Assembly (NCBI RefSeq): GCF_900107395.1
Contig: NZ_FNPW01000019.1
Location: 44,926-108,925 of the forward strand
Reading direction: 5' to 3'
DNA from: Pseudomonas sp. NFIX28
GTDB lineage: Bacteria; Pseudomonadota; Gammaproteobacteria; Pseudomonadales; Pseudomonadaceae
Length of the DNA: 64,000 bases
Below, piece by piece: positions 30,087 through 39,026 of the stretch; within the stretch, counting starts at the first letter, position 1; each line of letters opens with the position of its first letter. Under the pieces are notes generated by a model, which had not been told where the DNA came from, searched no databases, and saw only the letters and a list, made by a program, of their open reading frames with translations. A program made the position numbers and the translations under genes.

Positions 30087-30760
30087 GCCGTGGAGCCCGA
30101 TCTTCACGGACAACCGATGCAGAAACAGCCAGGTCCATGGCACACGGCAATACATATTGTTTCAAGCAAGGCAACTTAACCGAATAGCTTCACGAATGAT
30201 TCTTACTACCAAAAATAACCACCTCCTTAAACAAGCTCCCAAATAAATCCGCCCACACAACTCAATAAAGCCAAACCAACAAGCCACCTACTCAATAGCC
30301 AACTAATAGCCAGCCTAAAATAGTTATTTCAAATTCTGCCTTATTTCCTCCTACCTTCCCAAAGTATTCCCTTTATAAATTGCCGCGTTTATTTCTTTTT
30401 GTTACTTCTCTTGCATATGAAAAATAGCAATAAATTTTATACCCAAACACTACACCAAAAAAATCTTGCACCGCCCCGAATCCATTGACTAACAGGTCAT
30501 CACAGTCAATTCACAAGACTGTTCGCAACAGTACAAACACATTATTCCCAGGTTTTCCCAACGAACCAGAAAAGTGTATTGCAGCCAGCTCGCTCGGTTT
30601 ACTTGCAAAACTCTAGGCCTTGGCTAAGTTGATGACTAATCGCCATCCAAGTGCTCTCCAACGGGGCAAAGACCAATAAGAACCTTTCGAGGAACTCAAT
30701 AACCGAACATCTCCCCTGCCTTACAAGCTGAACTGACACGGAATAAGTCATATCAATCAA
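30087..30760. other. AT-rich non-coding leader region before the ebo operon
   Basis: About 670 bp with visibly low GC (35-45% by eye across 30150-30580, against clearly above 60% on both sides). No credible gene: all short ORFs lack a ribosome-binding site and pseudomonad codon use. Possible promoter pieces are TTGCAT at 30411 with TTTTAT at 30435, and TTGCAA at 30603 with TAAGTT at 30625, both weak. The region could bind H-NS-like MvaT/MvaV and hold the regulatory input of the ebo operon (inference). Confidence 0.6.
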
Positions 30761-30768
30761 GAGGGATG
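30737..30768 (+). promoter_or_regulatory. putative RsmA/RsmE binding sites over the eboD ribosome-binding site
   Basis: Two A(N)GGA motifs: CACGGAAT at 30737-30744 and GAGGGATG at 30761-30768, each one base from the CANGGANG consensus. The second is itself the Shine-Dalgarno of eboD (ATG 30773). Shine-Dalgarno sequences often contain GGA, so this is suggestive only. The reported Gac control of the EDB/ebo-type locus in P. fluorescens NZI7 makes it worth testing. Confidence 0.4.
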
Positions 30769-30772
30769 CTTG

Positions 30773-32656
30773 ATGACGCGCAGCTCGTTGCCTCGTGCCT
30801 TCTCGCTGAAGGGTACGACTGAGAATTACTGGCTCTCGTTATTCCTGTTCTCGACCCTGGTGGTCGCCAGCTTCCTGCTGTTCGAACAGCAGATCCAACA
30901 GTTGCTGAATCATCTGGACAGCTTGCTACCCACCGACCCCACGCAACGTTTAGGCCTGGCCCTGCTGCTGGTAGCCCTGCTGACGCTGGATGTGCTGCTG
31001 CCAGTACCTTCAAGCCTGGTGGCGCTGCTGGCCGTGGCAGCCCTGGGTGCCATCGGCGGCTATCTGGTGATCTTTATCGGTCTGTGCCTGGGAGCCTGCC
31101 TGGGCTACTGGCTGGGGGCGGGCTACTTTCGCCTGCTCTCCAACTGGCTCGGTCTCAGAAGCTGGCAACCCGGGCAACTGGCCTATCGCCTCAGTACCTT
31201 GTCGCTGGTCTGCCTGCGTGGTGTGCCAGTGCTGGCCGAGACCTCGGTGCTGGCGGCCGGCATGCAGCGCTACCCGCTACGCCAGTTCCTGCTGGTCACC
31301 ACCCTGGCCAACGCCGGACTGGCCCTGGCCTACAGCGCCATCGGCAGTCTGCTGGTAGAGCAGAATGCCCTGCTGGCGACCATTCTCGCCAGCATGGTCC
31401 TGCCGGGTCTGTTCCTGGGCGGCCGCAGCCTGCTCAAGTCACGCGTCGCGCAGCCGCAGGGTGATCGAGCGCGCTCCCTGGAGGGTCGCTTCGAGGTGAG
31501 CTACCACTATCCGGTACTGTTCACCGACCACATCTTCCAGGCGGACAATGCCTGCCTGCACCAGCAACTCACCCGGCAGCATCCGGGGCGGACCACCGTG
31601 CTGGTGTTTGTCGACGAGCAACTGCTGCAGTGCTCCGCGCAATTGCCACAGCAGATCAGCGATTACTTCAGCGCCCACACCGCCGACCTGCATCTGCAGG
31701 CCGCGCCGATCGCGGTGCCGGCGGGGGAACTGAGCAAAACCCCGGAAGTGCTCCAGCAGTTGTATGCGCACATGCTGCAACATGGCCTGGACCGGCACTG
31801 CTATGTGCTGGCCCTGGGCGGCGGAGCGGTACTGGACGCCGTGGGCTACGCCTGCGCGACCTTCCACCGGGGCATGCGCCTGATCCGCATTCCGACCACG
31901 GTGCTGGCCCAGAACGACGCGGGCATCGGGGTGAAAAACGGCATCAACGCCTTCGCCCAGAAGAACCTGCTGGGGGCGTTCTACCCCGCCACGGCAGTGA
32001 TCAACGACTTCCAGCTGCTGCTCAGCCTGTCGCACCGGGACCAGATCGCCGGCCTCGCCGAGGCGGTGAAAGTCGCGGTGATCAAGGATCATGCGTTCTT
32101 CCAGTGGATGGAGCAGCAGGTCGAGGCCCTGGCCAGCTTCGAGCACAGCGCCAGCCGTTATGCCATCCGCCGCTGCGCCGAGCTGCACCTGGGCCATATC
32201 AATGGTGCCGGCGACCCCTTTGAACAGGGCAACGGCCGGCCTCTGGATTACGGCCACTGGGCCGCCCACAAGCTGGAAAACCTCAGTCGGCACCGCTTGC
32301 GCCATGGTGAGGCGGTGGCCGTGGGCATGGCTCTGGATGCGCTCTACGCCAACGCCATCGGCCTGCTGTCCGATGGGGAAACCCAGCGCCTGCTGCACGT
32401 GCTCGACAAGCTCGGCTTCAACCTGTGCCCCGCGGAACTGCGCCTTAAAGACGCCCAGGGTGGCTCTGTGGTGCTGCAAGGGCTGGAAGAGTTCCGCCAG
32501 CACCTGGGGGGGCAGTTGTCGATCCCGATGCTCAACCGCCTGGGCCAGTCCATCGATGTGCACCACATCGAACTGCCAGTGATGGAACAAGCCCTGTTGC
32601 GCCTGGCCAGCCTTGGCAGAGCGGACTTCGCCTGGAGCGAGGGCTGCGCGCAATGA
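30773..32656 (+). CDS. eboD: EboD: 3-dehydroquinate synthase-like cyclase fused to VTT/DedA-type membrane domain
   Basis: 627 residues in two parts. Residues ~20-220 are a hydrophobic VTT (DedA/SNARE-associated) domain: LPVPSSLVALLAVAALG, a G-x-x-LGYWLG segment and VCLRGVPVLAETSVLAAGM. Residues ~240-600 are a sugar-phosphate-cyclase fold with NAD motif GGGAVLD, and ND..GVKNGIN...KN as in AroB. Metal ligands are kept: E430 in GLAEAVK, H495 in DYGHWAAH and H511 in HGEAV. It is therefore likely an active NAD/metal cyclase on an unknown sugar phosphate, tethered to the membrane. ATG 30773 follows GAGGG. First gene of the ebo operon; its stop overlaps eboC. Confidence 0.85.
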   Translation: MTRSSLPRAFSLKGTTENYWLSLFLFSTLVVASFLLFEQQIQQLLNHLDSLLPTDPTQRLGLALLLVALLTLDVLLPVPSSLVALLAVAALGAIGGYLVIFIGLCLGACLGYWLGAGYFRLLSNWLGLRSWQPGQLAYRLSTLSLVCLRGVPVLAETSVLAAGMQRYPLRQFLLVTTLANAGLALAYSAIGSLLVEQNALLATILASMVLPGLFLGGRSLLKSRVAQPQGDRARSLEGRFEVSYHYPVLFTDHIFQADNACLHQQLTRQHPGRTTVLVFVDEQLLQCSAQLPQQISDYFSAHTADLHLQAAPIAVPAGELSKTPEVLQQLYAHMLQHGLDRHCYVLALGGGAVLDAVGYACATFHRGMRLIRIPTTVLAQNDAGIGVKNGINAFAQKNLLGAFYPATAVINDFQLLLSLSHRDQIAGLAEAVKVAVIKDHAFFQWMEQQVEALASFEHSASRYAIRRCAELHLGHINGAGDPFEQGNGRPLDYGHWAAHKLENLSRHRLRHGEAVAVGMALDALYANAIGLLSDGETQRLLHVLDKLGFNLCPAELRLKDAQGGSVVLQGLEEFRQHLGGQLSIPMLNRLGQSIDVHHIELPVMEQALLRLASLGRADFAWSEGCAQ

Positions 32657-33537
32657 CGCCTTCAGCGCTGAGCACCTGGCTGACCCTGGGGCGGGTCTCC
32701 AACCTGCCGACGGTGTGGACCAACGCCCTGGCCGCCGCCTTGCTGGCCAGCAGCGCCACCGCCCTGGCGCCGCCCTCGTCGCTGGTCTGGACCCTGCTGC
32801 TGGTGGGGCTCTCGGCGCTCTACCTGGCGGGCATGCTGCTCAACGACCTGCTGGATGCCGACTGGGATCAGCGGCACCAGAACCCGCGCCCCATTGTCCT
32901 CGGCCTGGTCAGTCGCACTCAGGTGAGTCTGGCCACCACCGCCCTGCTGCTGTTGGCGTTGCTGTCGCTGCTGGGACTCAGCCAGTTGATCGCCCAGCCT
33001 CGCTGGCTGCTGGCCAGCGCCGGGTTGCTGCTGCTGTTCATCCTGGCCTACAACCTGCTGCACAAAAAACACCCCCACAGCGTCTGGCTCATGGGCGGCT
33101 GCCGCTCGGCCCTGTACCTGACCGCCGCCGCCAGCCTGGCCATGCCCCCGCAACCGTTGTGGTTGTGCGCCGCGTTGCTGGGCGCCTACATCGCCGGCCT
33201 GACTTACCTGGCCCGGCTGGAACATAAGAACCAGTTGCTCAGCCGCCTGCCGCTGCTGCTGATGCTCAGCCCGCTGGCCCTGGTCGCTTATGCCGACAAC
33301 GGCGTGTTCTGGCTGGTACTGCTGCTGTGGCTGGGCTGGCTGGGCTGGCACTACCGGCGCCATCTGGCCAACCCGCGACAGCGGAACATCCGTGCCTTTA
33401 TCGGTGCCGGCCTGGCCGCCCTGCCACTGTTCGATGCCCTGGTGCTGGCGCTGGCCAACCACCCCCTGGGCAGCCTGCTGTGCGTACTGGTGTTTTTCCT
33501 GCTTCCCCACCTTCAACGCTGGATCAAGCCGACATGA
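32653..33537 (+). CDS. eboC: EboC: UbiA-like prenyltransferase
   Basis: 294-residue polytopic membrane protein with the first aspartate motif NDLLDADWD at residues 64-72 (NDxxDxxxD), followed by NPRPI. The second aspartate motif of canonical UbiA enzymes is not obvious: around residues 185-200 one sees YIAGLTYLARLEHKN. About eight to nine helices. Expected to prenylate, or otherwise attach a lipid tail to, the pathway intermediate. Translationally coupled to eboD and eboA by ATGA overlaps. Confidence 0.85.
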   Translation: MTPSALSTWLTLGRVSNLPTVWTNALAAALLASSATALAPPSSLVWTLLLVGLSALYLAGMLLNDLLDADWDQRHQNPRPIVLGLVSRTQVSLATTALLLLALLSLLGLSQLIAQPRWLLASAGLLLLFILAYNLLHKKHPHSVWLMGGCRSALYLTAAASLAMPPQPLWLCAALLGAYIAGLTYLARLEHKNQLLSRLPLLLMLSPLALVAYADNGVFWLVLLLWLGWLGWHYRRHLANPRQRNIRAFIGAGLAALPLFDALVLALANHPLGSLLCVLVFFLLPHLQRWIKPT

Positions 33538-34301
33538 GCATGGACGTCATTGCCCCATCCTCGAATGCGCTCGCCCCCCGCCATGCCGCCTTCGCCGAAC
33601 GGCGCCGGCAGCTCGACGGACAGCTCGCCCCCGACACCCGCCGCTGGTGGCAAGAGGCCCTGGAACAACTGGCCCGGAAGCCTTCGGCCAATACCCTGGT
33701 GCAGCTCAGCAGCCAGTGCAAACGCCGCCTCGGTGACAGCCTGGTGCCCGACAGCCAAGGCTGGACCCGGAGCCAGCTGGCCCGCGCGCTGTTGCTGGCG
33801 CAGCTTCTGCAACAGCAGGCCAGCGCCGATCGGTTGCCCTTGTTGCGCCAGCTGTTCCTTTGGGCCGACGACTCGGAAAAGAGCGCCCTGCTCAAGGCCC
33901 TGGACGACCTCGATAGCCAAGGCCACAGCCTCGACCTGGCGTTGCAGGCGGGGCGCACCAACAACCGCGAGGTGTTCGCCGCCATCGCCCTGGACAACCC
34001 CTTCCCGGCCCGCCACTACAACGACCGGGCCTTCAATCAACTGGTGCTCAAGAGCCTGGGCATGGGCCTGGATAGCCGCCGGATCAACGGCCTGGCCCAG
34101 CGGCGCAGCGTCGATCTCAACCAGCTGGCGCTGGACCTGATGGAGGAGCAATTGGCGGCGCAGCGCAACGTTTCCGACGGGCTGCCCCAGGTCATCGCCT
34201 TCGAGTTGTTGAGCCCGGCCCAGCGTCTGCGTCTGCGCGACCTGTGCCAGCAGCGACGACTGCCGCCGCACTGGCTCGAACACCTCCCGGTCGACGCCTG
34301 A
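33534..34301 (+). CDS. eboA: EboA-domain protein
   Basis: 255-residue soluble, helix-rich protein. It matches the EboA family by position and by features such as FLWADDSEKSALLKALDDLD, NNREVFAAIALDNPFPARHYNDRAFNQLVLKSLGMGL and a C-terminal helix-rich LLSPAQRLRLRDL. The heat-repeat-like pattern suggests a scaffold. No catalytic motif seen; function unknown. Its ATG overlaps the eboC stop. Confidence 0.75.
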   Translation: MSMDVIAPSSNALAPRHAAFAERRRQLDGQLAPDTRRWWQEALEQLARKPSANTLVQLSSQCKRRLGDSLVPDSQGWTRSQLARALLLAQLLQQQASADRLPLLRQLFLWADDSEKSALLKALDDLDSQGHSLDLALQAGRTNNREVFAAIALDNPFPARHYNDRAFNQLVLKSLGMGLDSRRINGLAQRRSVDLNQLALDLMEEQLAAQRNVSDGLPQVIAFELLSPAQRLRLRDLCQQRRLPPHWLEHLPVDA

Positions 34302-34349
34302 ACAAGCCAGGCGCCACCACGTTTTCTACAACCACATCAGGAACTCACC

Positions 34350-35234
34350 ATGCTGAAATACTTCGACCCGCATATTCATATGGTCAGCCGCACCACCGAC
34401 GACTATCAGAACATGGCCGCCGCTGGCATCACCGGGGTGATCGAGCCGGCTTTCTGGCAAGGCCAGGCGCGCACCAGCGTCGGCAGCTTCATCGACTACT
34501 TCGATACCCTGCTGGGCTGGGAACGCTTTCGCGCCAGCATGTTCGGCATCCACCACTTTTGCACCATCGGCCTCAACCCCAAGGAGGCCAATGACCTGTC
34601 GCTGGCCAACGAGGTGCTGGAGATCCTGCCGCGCTATCTGGTCAAGGACGGCGTCGTGGCGGTAGGCGAAGTCGGCTACGACGACATCACCCCGGAGGAA
34701 GACCGCTTTCTCGCCGCGCAACTGGAACTGGCCAAGCAGTTCAACCTGCCGGTGCTGGTGCACACCCCGCACCGCGACAAGATCGGCGGCACCAAGCGCA
34801 CCCTGGCGGTGATCCGCGAAGTGGGCATCGCCGAACATCTGGTGATCATCGATCACCTCAACGAACTGACCCTGCCCCTGGTGCTCGACAGTGACTGCTG
34901 GCGCGGGCACTCCATCTACCCCAACACCAAGATGTCGGAGCAGCGCATGGTGGCCCTGCTCAAGGAGTACGGCACCGAGAAAATGGTGGTCAACAGCGCC
35001 GCCGACTGGGGCATCAGCGATCCGCTCAAGGTGCCCAAGACCGGACAGGCCATGCTCGCCGCCGGCTTCAGCGAAGCCCAGGTGGAACAGGTGCTGTTCC
35101 ACAACCCGGTGGATTTCTTCGCCCAGAGCGGGCAGCTGGACAAGCAGTGGGTAAGTGCCCCGCTGCCCATCGACCAGCGTCGTCAGTGGCAGGACAACTC
35201 CGCCCTGCGCGGCCAGGAACCGGTGGTCAAATGA
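34350..35234 (+). CDS. eboB: EboB: TatD-family metal-dependent hydrolase
   Basis: 294-residue TIM-barrel hydrolase with a full set of metal ligands in TatD style: D6-P-H8-I-H10, E107 in GEVGYD, H138 and H141 in HTPH, H169 in IIDHLNE and D219 in AADWG. It is likely a hydrolase on a phosphoester or amide intermediate of the ebo product. Preceded by AGGAACTCACC; 48 bp after eboA, the longest gap in the operon. Its stop overlaps the eboE start. Confidence 0.85.
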   Translation: MLKYFDPHIHMVSRTTDDYQNMAAAGITGVIEPAFWQGQARTSVGSFIDYFDTLLGWERFRASMFGIHHFCTIGLNPKEANDLSLANEVLEILPRYLVKDGVVAVGEVGYDDITPEEDRFLAAQLELAKQFNLPVLVHTPHRDKIGGTKRTLAVIREVGIAEHLVIIDHLNELTLPLVLDSDCWRGHSIYPNTKMSEQRMVALLKEYGTEKMVVNSAADWGISDPLKVPKTGQAMLAAGFSEAQVEQVLFHNPVDFFAQSGQLDKQWVSAPLPIDQRRQWQDNSALRGQEPVVK

Positions 35235-36463
35235 GCGCTCGTCGGGGCTGGAGCGCCGCCCGGATCGGCTATTGCAGCAACGTGCACCCGGCCCCCGACC
35301 TGACCACGCTGTGCGCCTCGATCGAGACGCACTTCCAGGGCGTGCGCCAGCAACGCGGCCTGCCCGAACAGGACAGCGGGTTGTGGATCAGCGCCCAGGC
35401 CGCGGCCGAGCTGCAACAGCCGCAGGCCCTCATGGGATTTCTCAGGCTATTGCGGCACAGCGGGCTGCGCCTGACTTCGCTCAATGGTTTTCCCTACGGC
35501 CAATTCCACCAGGGTGCGGTGAAAGCCGAAGTCTATCTGCCCAACTGGGCCGACCCGCAGCGCCTGGAGTACAGCCTGCAACTGGCGCGGATCCTGGCCG
35601 CGGCCCTGCCGCAGGATTGCCCCAAAGGGGTGATTTCCAGCGTGCCGCTGGGGTATGCCGCCACCTGGAGCCGGGCCCACCGGCAACGGGCCGAGCAGCA
35701 GCTGCGCCAGCTGACCCAGGCCCTGGCCAGGCTACGCCGGGAGACCGGCAAGCAGATCCTGTTCTGCCTGGAAATGGAGCCCGACTGCGTGCTGGAGCAC
35801 ACCGACCAGGCCATCGAATTCTTCCGCCGCTGGCAAGCCACGGATCCCCATCATGAGCATCTGGCCCTGTGCTTCGATGTCTGCCATCAAGCCGTGGTCT
35901 TCGAGCATTGCCATGACGCCCTGGAGCGGCTGCGCCAGGCCGGTGTGCCGGTGGGCAAGATCCAGCTCTCCAATGCCCTGATCTGCCGCCTGCCGGAAGC
36001 GGGCCCGCTGCGGCGCCAGCAGGTGCTGACGGCCCTGGGGGACTTTGTCGAGGCCACCTACCTGCATCAGGTCAAAGCCCGGGACCACCAGGGCCGCCTG
36101 CTGGCCTGGCCGGACCTGCCCGCCGCGCTGCAGGCCGGGGAGCTGGCGTCCTGCCCCGAGCTGCGCATCCATTTCCATGTGCCGCTATTCAGCGAGCAGT
36201 TGTTGCTGCCCGAACTCAGCGGCAGCCAGAGCGCGCTGTTGCAGACCTTCGATTACCTGGCGGAGCACCCGGAAGTGCACCCGGTACTGGAGGTGGAGAC
36301 CTACAGCTGGAATGTGCTGCCCGCTCCGCTGCGGCCACAGACCGAACAGGCGCTGCTCCAGGGCATCATTGCCGAGTTGCGCTGGGTCGAAGGGCAATTA
36401 TGCGAGCGGCAACTGCTGAGCGAACCATCCCCCGCGCAGGAGGCCTGCCCCCATGGTGTCTGA
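35231..36463 (+). CDS. eboE: EboE: TIM-barrel metabolite-traffic protein
   Basis: 410 residues of xylose-isomerase/AP-endonuclease-2-like fold: metal-site motifs CLEMEPDC (Glu), LCFDVCHQAV (Asp, His), KIQLSNA, IHFHVPLF (His) and LEVETYSW (Glu). Named metabolite-traffic protein in cyanobacterial ebo clusters because knock-out hampers scytonemin precursor export (established, from memory). ATG 35231 overlaps the eboB stop; its 3' end overlaps eboF by 11 bp. Confidence 0.85.
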   Translation: MSARRGWSAARIGYCSNVHPAPDLTTLCASIETHFQGVRQQRGLPEQDSGLWISAQAAAELQQPQALMGFLRLLRHSGLRLTSLNGFPYGQFHQGAVKAEVYLPNWADPQRLEYSLQLARILAAALPQDCPKGVISSVPLGYAATWSRAHRQRAEQQLRQLTQALARLRRETGKQILFCLEMEPDCVLEHTDQAIEFFRRWQATDPHHEHLALCFDVCHQAVVFEHCHDALERLRQAGVPVGKIQLSNALICRLPEAGPLRRQQVLTALGDFVEATYLHQVKARDHQGRLLAWPDLPAALQAGELASCPELRIHFHVPLFSEQLLLPELSGSQSALLQTFDYLAEHPEVHPVLEVETYSWNVLPAPLRPQTEQALLQGIIAELRWVEGQLCERQLLSEPSPAQEACPHGV

Positions 36464-37898
36464 AACGAGCTGCCCACCGCTGTTGCTGATCAATGTGGTC
36501 GGGTTGACGCCGAGCCTGCTGGGCGAGGCCACGCCACGGATCAATGCCCTGCTGCGCAACGCCGCGATGACCAGCCTGCAACCGGTGTTCCCGGCCGTGA
36601 CCTCGACCGTGCAGGCCTCGCTGCTGACCGGCCTGACGCCCGCGGAACACGGTATCGTCGGCAACGGCTGGTACTTTCGCGACCAGGCCGAAGTGCGCTT
36701 CTGGCTGCAATCCAACGCCCTGGTCCAGGGGGAAAAAGTCTGGCAGACCCTCAAGCGCCAGCGCCCCGACTTTCGCTGCAGCCAGTTGTTCTGGTGGTTC
36801 AACATGCACGCAGAGGTGGATGCGGCCATCACTCCACGCCCCCATTACCCGGCCGATGGGCGCAAGGTGTTCGGGCTCTATTCGACGCCCGCCAGCCTGC
36901 ATCAGACCCTCGAACGGCAGATCGGCGAGTTTCCCTTCCCCGGTTTCTGGGGGCCCGCGGCGGGCATCGCCTCCAGCCGTTGGATCGTCGATTGCGCCAT
37001 GGCCGAGTTCCAGCTCAACCGACCCGACCTGCAATTGATCTACCTGCCGCACCTGGATTACAGCCTGCAACGCCTAGGCCCCCAAGACCCGTCGATTGCC
37101 GACGAGGTCCGCGCCATCGACCAGCAGGTGGGGCGCCTGCTGAGCTTCGCCCAAGCCCAGGGCGCCAGGGTGATGCTGCTCTCCGAATACGGCATCGAGA
37201 CGGTCCGGCAATCGGTGTCGATCAACCGCCTGCTGCGCCGTGAAGGATTGCTGCAGGTCCGCCAGTCGCTGAGCTGGGAGTTGCTCGACCCTGGCGCCAG
37301 CGCCGCCTTCGCCGTGGTGGACCATCAGGTCGCCCATGTCTACGTGAAACGCGCCGAGGACGTGGCCCGGGTCAAGGCGCTGTTGCAGCGCCAGCCGGGC
37401 ATCGAGCAGGTGCTGGACAAGCCCGGGCAACGGGACTGGCAACTGGACCACGAGCGCAGCGGCGAACTGGTGGCGGTGGCCGCGGCCGGCTACTGGTTCG
37501 ATTACCGCTACTGGCTCGACGACCGCCTGGCCCCCGACTTCGCCCGCACCGTGGACATCCACCGCAAGCCGGGCTACGACCCGCTGGAACTGTTCATCGA
37601 TCCGGCCATCCGCTTTCCGAAACTGCGAGCGGTGCGACGCCTGCTGCAGAAAAAACTCGGCTTTCGCTACTACATGGACCTGATCCCCCTGGATACCCGG
37701 CTGGTCCGCGGCAGCCATGGACGCTTGCCCGCCAGCCGCGCGACCGCTCCGCTGCTGATCACCAATTGCGGTCTGTCGTTGCCGGACCAGCTTCCGGCCA
37801 CGGCAGTCAAGCAACTGCTCCTGCAGTACTTCCTGGAGCGCCCCCACCACGACCCGGCCAATGCCAAGGAGCTTCCATGCGGCGAGCCATCTCTATAA
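36453..37898 (+). CDS. eboF: EboF: alkaline phosphatase/NPP-fold protein with altered metal site
   Basis: 481 residues with the nucleotide pyrophosphatase/phosphodiesterase architecture. The nucleophile region FPAVTSTVQASLLTG is kept (Thr near residue 50). Other ligands differ: the N-terminal VDG aspartate is replaced in LLINVVGL, the SDHG pair reads SEYG in LLSEYGIET, the DxxxH segment reads DYSLQRLGP, and the last His is not seen in KPGYDP. Either a divergent metal arrangement or loss of hydrolase activity. Ribosome-binding site GCAGGAGG inside eboE. It overlaps the next gene by 22 bp. Confidence 0.8.
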   Translation: MVSETSCPPLLLINVVGLTPSLLGEATPRINALLRNAAMTSLQPVFPAVTSTVQASLLTGLTPAEHGIVGNGWYFRDQAEVRFWLQSNALVQGEKVWQTLKRQRPDFRCSQLFWWFNMHAEVDAAITPRPHYPADGRKVFGLYSTPASLHQTLERQIGEFPFPGFWGPAAGIASSRWIVDCAMAEFQLNRPDLQLIYLPHLDYSLQRLGPQDPSIADEVRAIDQQVGRLLSFAQAQGARVMLLSEYGIETVRQSVSINRLLRREGLLQVRQSLSWELLDPGASAAFAVVDHQVAHVYVKRAEDVARVKALLQRQPGIEQVLDKPGQRDWQLDHERSGELVAVAAAGYWFDYRYWLDDRLAPDFARTVDIHRKPGYDPLELFIDPAIRFPKLRAVRRLLQKKLGFRYYMDLIPLDTRLVRGSHGRLPASRATAPLLITNCGLSLPDQLPATAVKQLLLQYFLERPHHDPANAKELPCGEPSL

Positions 37899-39016
37899 CA
37901 GTTCTGAGTGCCGTGGCCGGTTTGGCCCAGGCCCAGAGCGCCAGCCCTTACGACTGCAGCAATTTCCTCACCTACGGGACCAGCGTCGAGAAGACCCGCA
38001 GCGACTTCCACGCCAGTCCCGAGACCCAGGCCTGGAACTGGTTCGTCTGCCTCAACCAGCCAACCGCCCAGGGCAGCCCCAACCGGGTCTGGGAAGGGCT
38101 CAAGCCCTCGAGTCAGGTGTTCCTGCCCAATGGTGCCCCGCCCCAGCCCTACCTGCCGGAGCAGCCCGCGCCCGACGCAGTCCTGGAACAGGCCCGACAA
38201 CTGGGGATGAACCTCGACCGGACCTTCCATGACCTGGACAGCACGCTACAGGTGGACGGGCTGCCCCTGCTGATGGGCGGCCAGGTACCGGAAGCGCAAC
38301 GGGGCCAGCCGGTGCGTTTTCTCTTGCAAATGGGCCAGGGCACCTTCGACTACATCGTGCAAAAACAGGTCTACAACATGAACGGTCAGTACGCGCTGAC
38401 CAGCGACCTGAAATTTCCCGAGACCTCCTGGGAGGTAAAAACCTCCTGGATCTGGATCGGCACCGATGCGACGTTCAAGCAACAGCTGGAAAACGACGGT
38501 TACTACGTCATCCAGGCCTACTACCCTCACCAGAACCAGTATCAGGTCGGCTATGCCGCGCTCAGCGGCATGCATGTGATCAACAAGCTGAGTCCCGAGT
38601 GGATCTGGACCACCTTCGAGAACGTCAACAACCACAAGTACACCGTGACCAACGCCGTGCCGGCCACCCCGATGACCAACACCACCGGGCCGACGCCCCC
38701 CTCCATACCAGTCAACAGCAGCTTCCAGGGCAACTACCCCGACCTCTCGAAGTACGAGTTGATCGGGGTCGAATTCAAACCCGTGACTCAGGTGCTGGCC
38801 AATTCGCAACTGGAGTCGGCCTTCCAGGACACCTCATCGTGCCTGGCCTGCCACGGTACCGCGGCCTACTCGAAACAGAAGGGTTACTTCAATTTCGCGA
38901 TGAAAGAGGACGGCGGGATCGTCTACCCCACCACCCCGCTGCCGGCTTCGGACTTCGCCGATTACAACAAACTGGACTTTGTCTGGTCGCTTAAACGCGC
39001 CCAGTGGCAACGCTAA
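37877..39016 (+). CDS. secreted mono-heme c-type cytochrome-like protein
   Basis: 379 residues: short signal peptide (MRRAISITVLSAVAGLAQAQ), a long unrecognised region rich in Trp, Tyr and Asn, and a single CxxCH heme motif at C322-H326 (SSCLACHG) close to the C-terminus. It starts inside the eboF end with CAAGGAG six bases upstream, so it belongs to the ebo transcript. Presumably periplasmic and redox active, perhaps the electron partner of the next gene product. I know no close named relative. Confidence 0.7.
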   Translation: MRRAISITVLSAVAGLAQAQSASPYDCSNFLTYGTSVEKTRSDFHASPETQAWNWFVCLNQPTAQGSPNRVWEGLKPSSQVFLPNGAPPQPYLPEQPAPDAVLEQARQLGMNLDRTFHDLDSTLQVDGLPLLMGGQVPEAQRGQPVRFLLQMGQGTFDYIVQKQVYNMNGQYALTSDLKFPETSWEVKTSWIWIGTDATFKQQLENDGYYVIQAYYPHQNQYQVGYAALSGMHVINKLSPEWIWTTFENVNNHKYTVTNAVPATPMTNTTGPTPPSIPVNSSFQGNYPDLSKYELIGVEFKPVTQVLANSQLESAFQDTSSCLACHGTAAYSKQKGYFNFAMKEDGGIVYPTTPLPASDFADYNKLDFVWSLKRAQWQR

Positions 39017-39026
39017 GGAGCCTGAC

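Noticed and set aside
29986..30246. Small ORF in the AT-rich leader
   Set aside because: No ribosome-binding site, codon use unlike pseudomonad genes, and it crosses the hairpin after the cysteine hydrolase gene.
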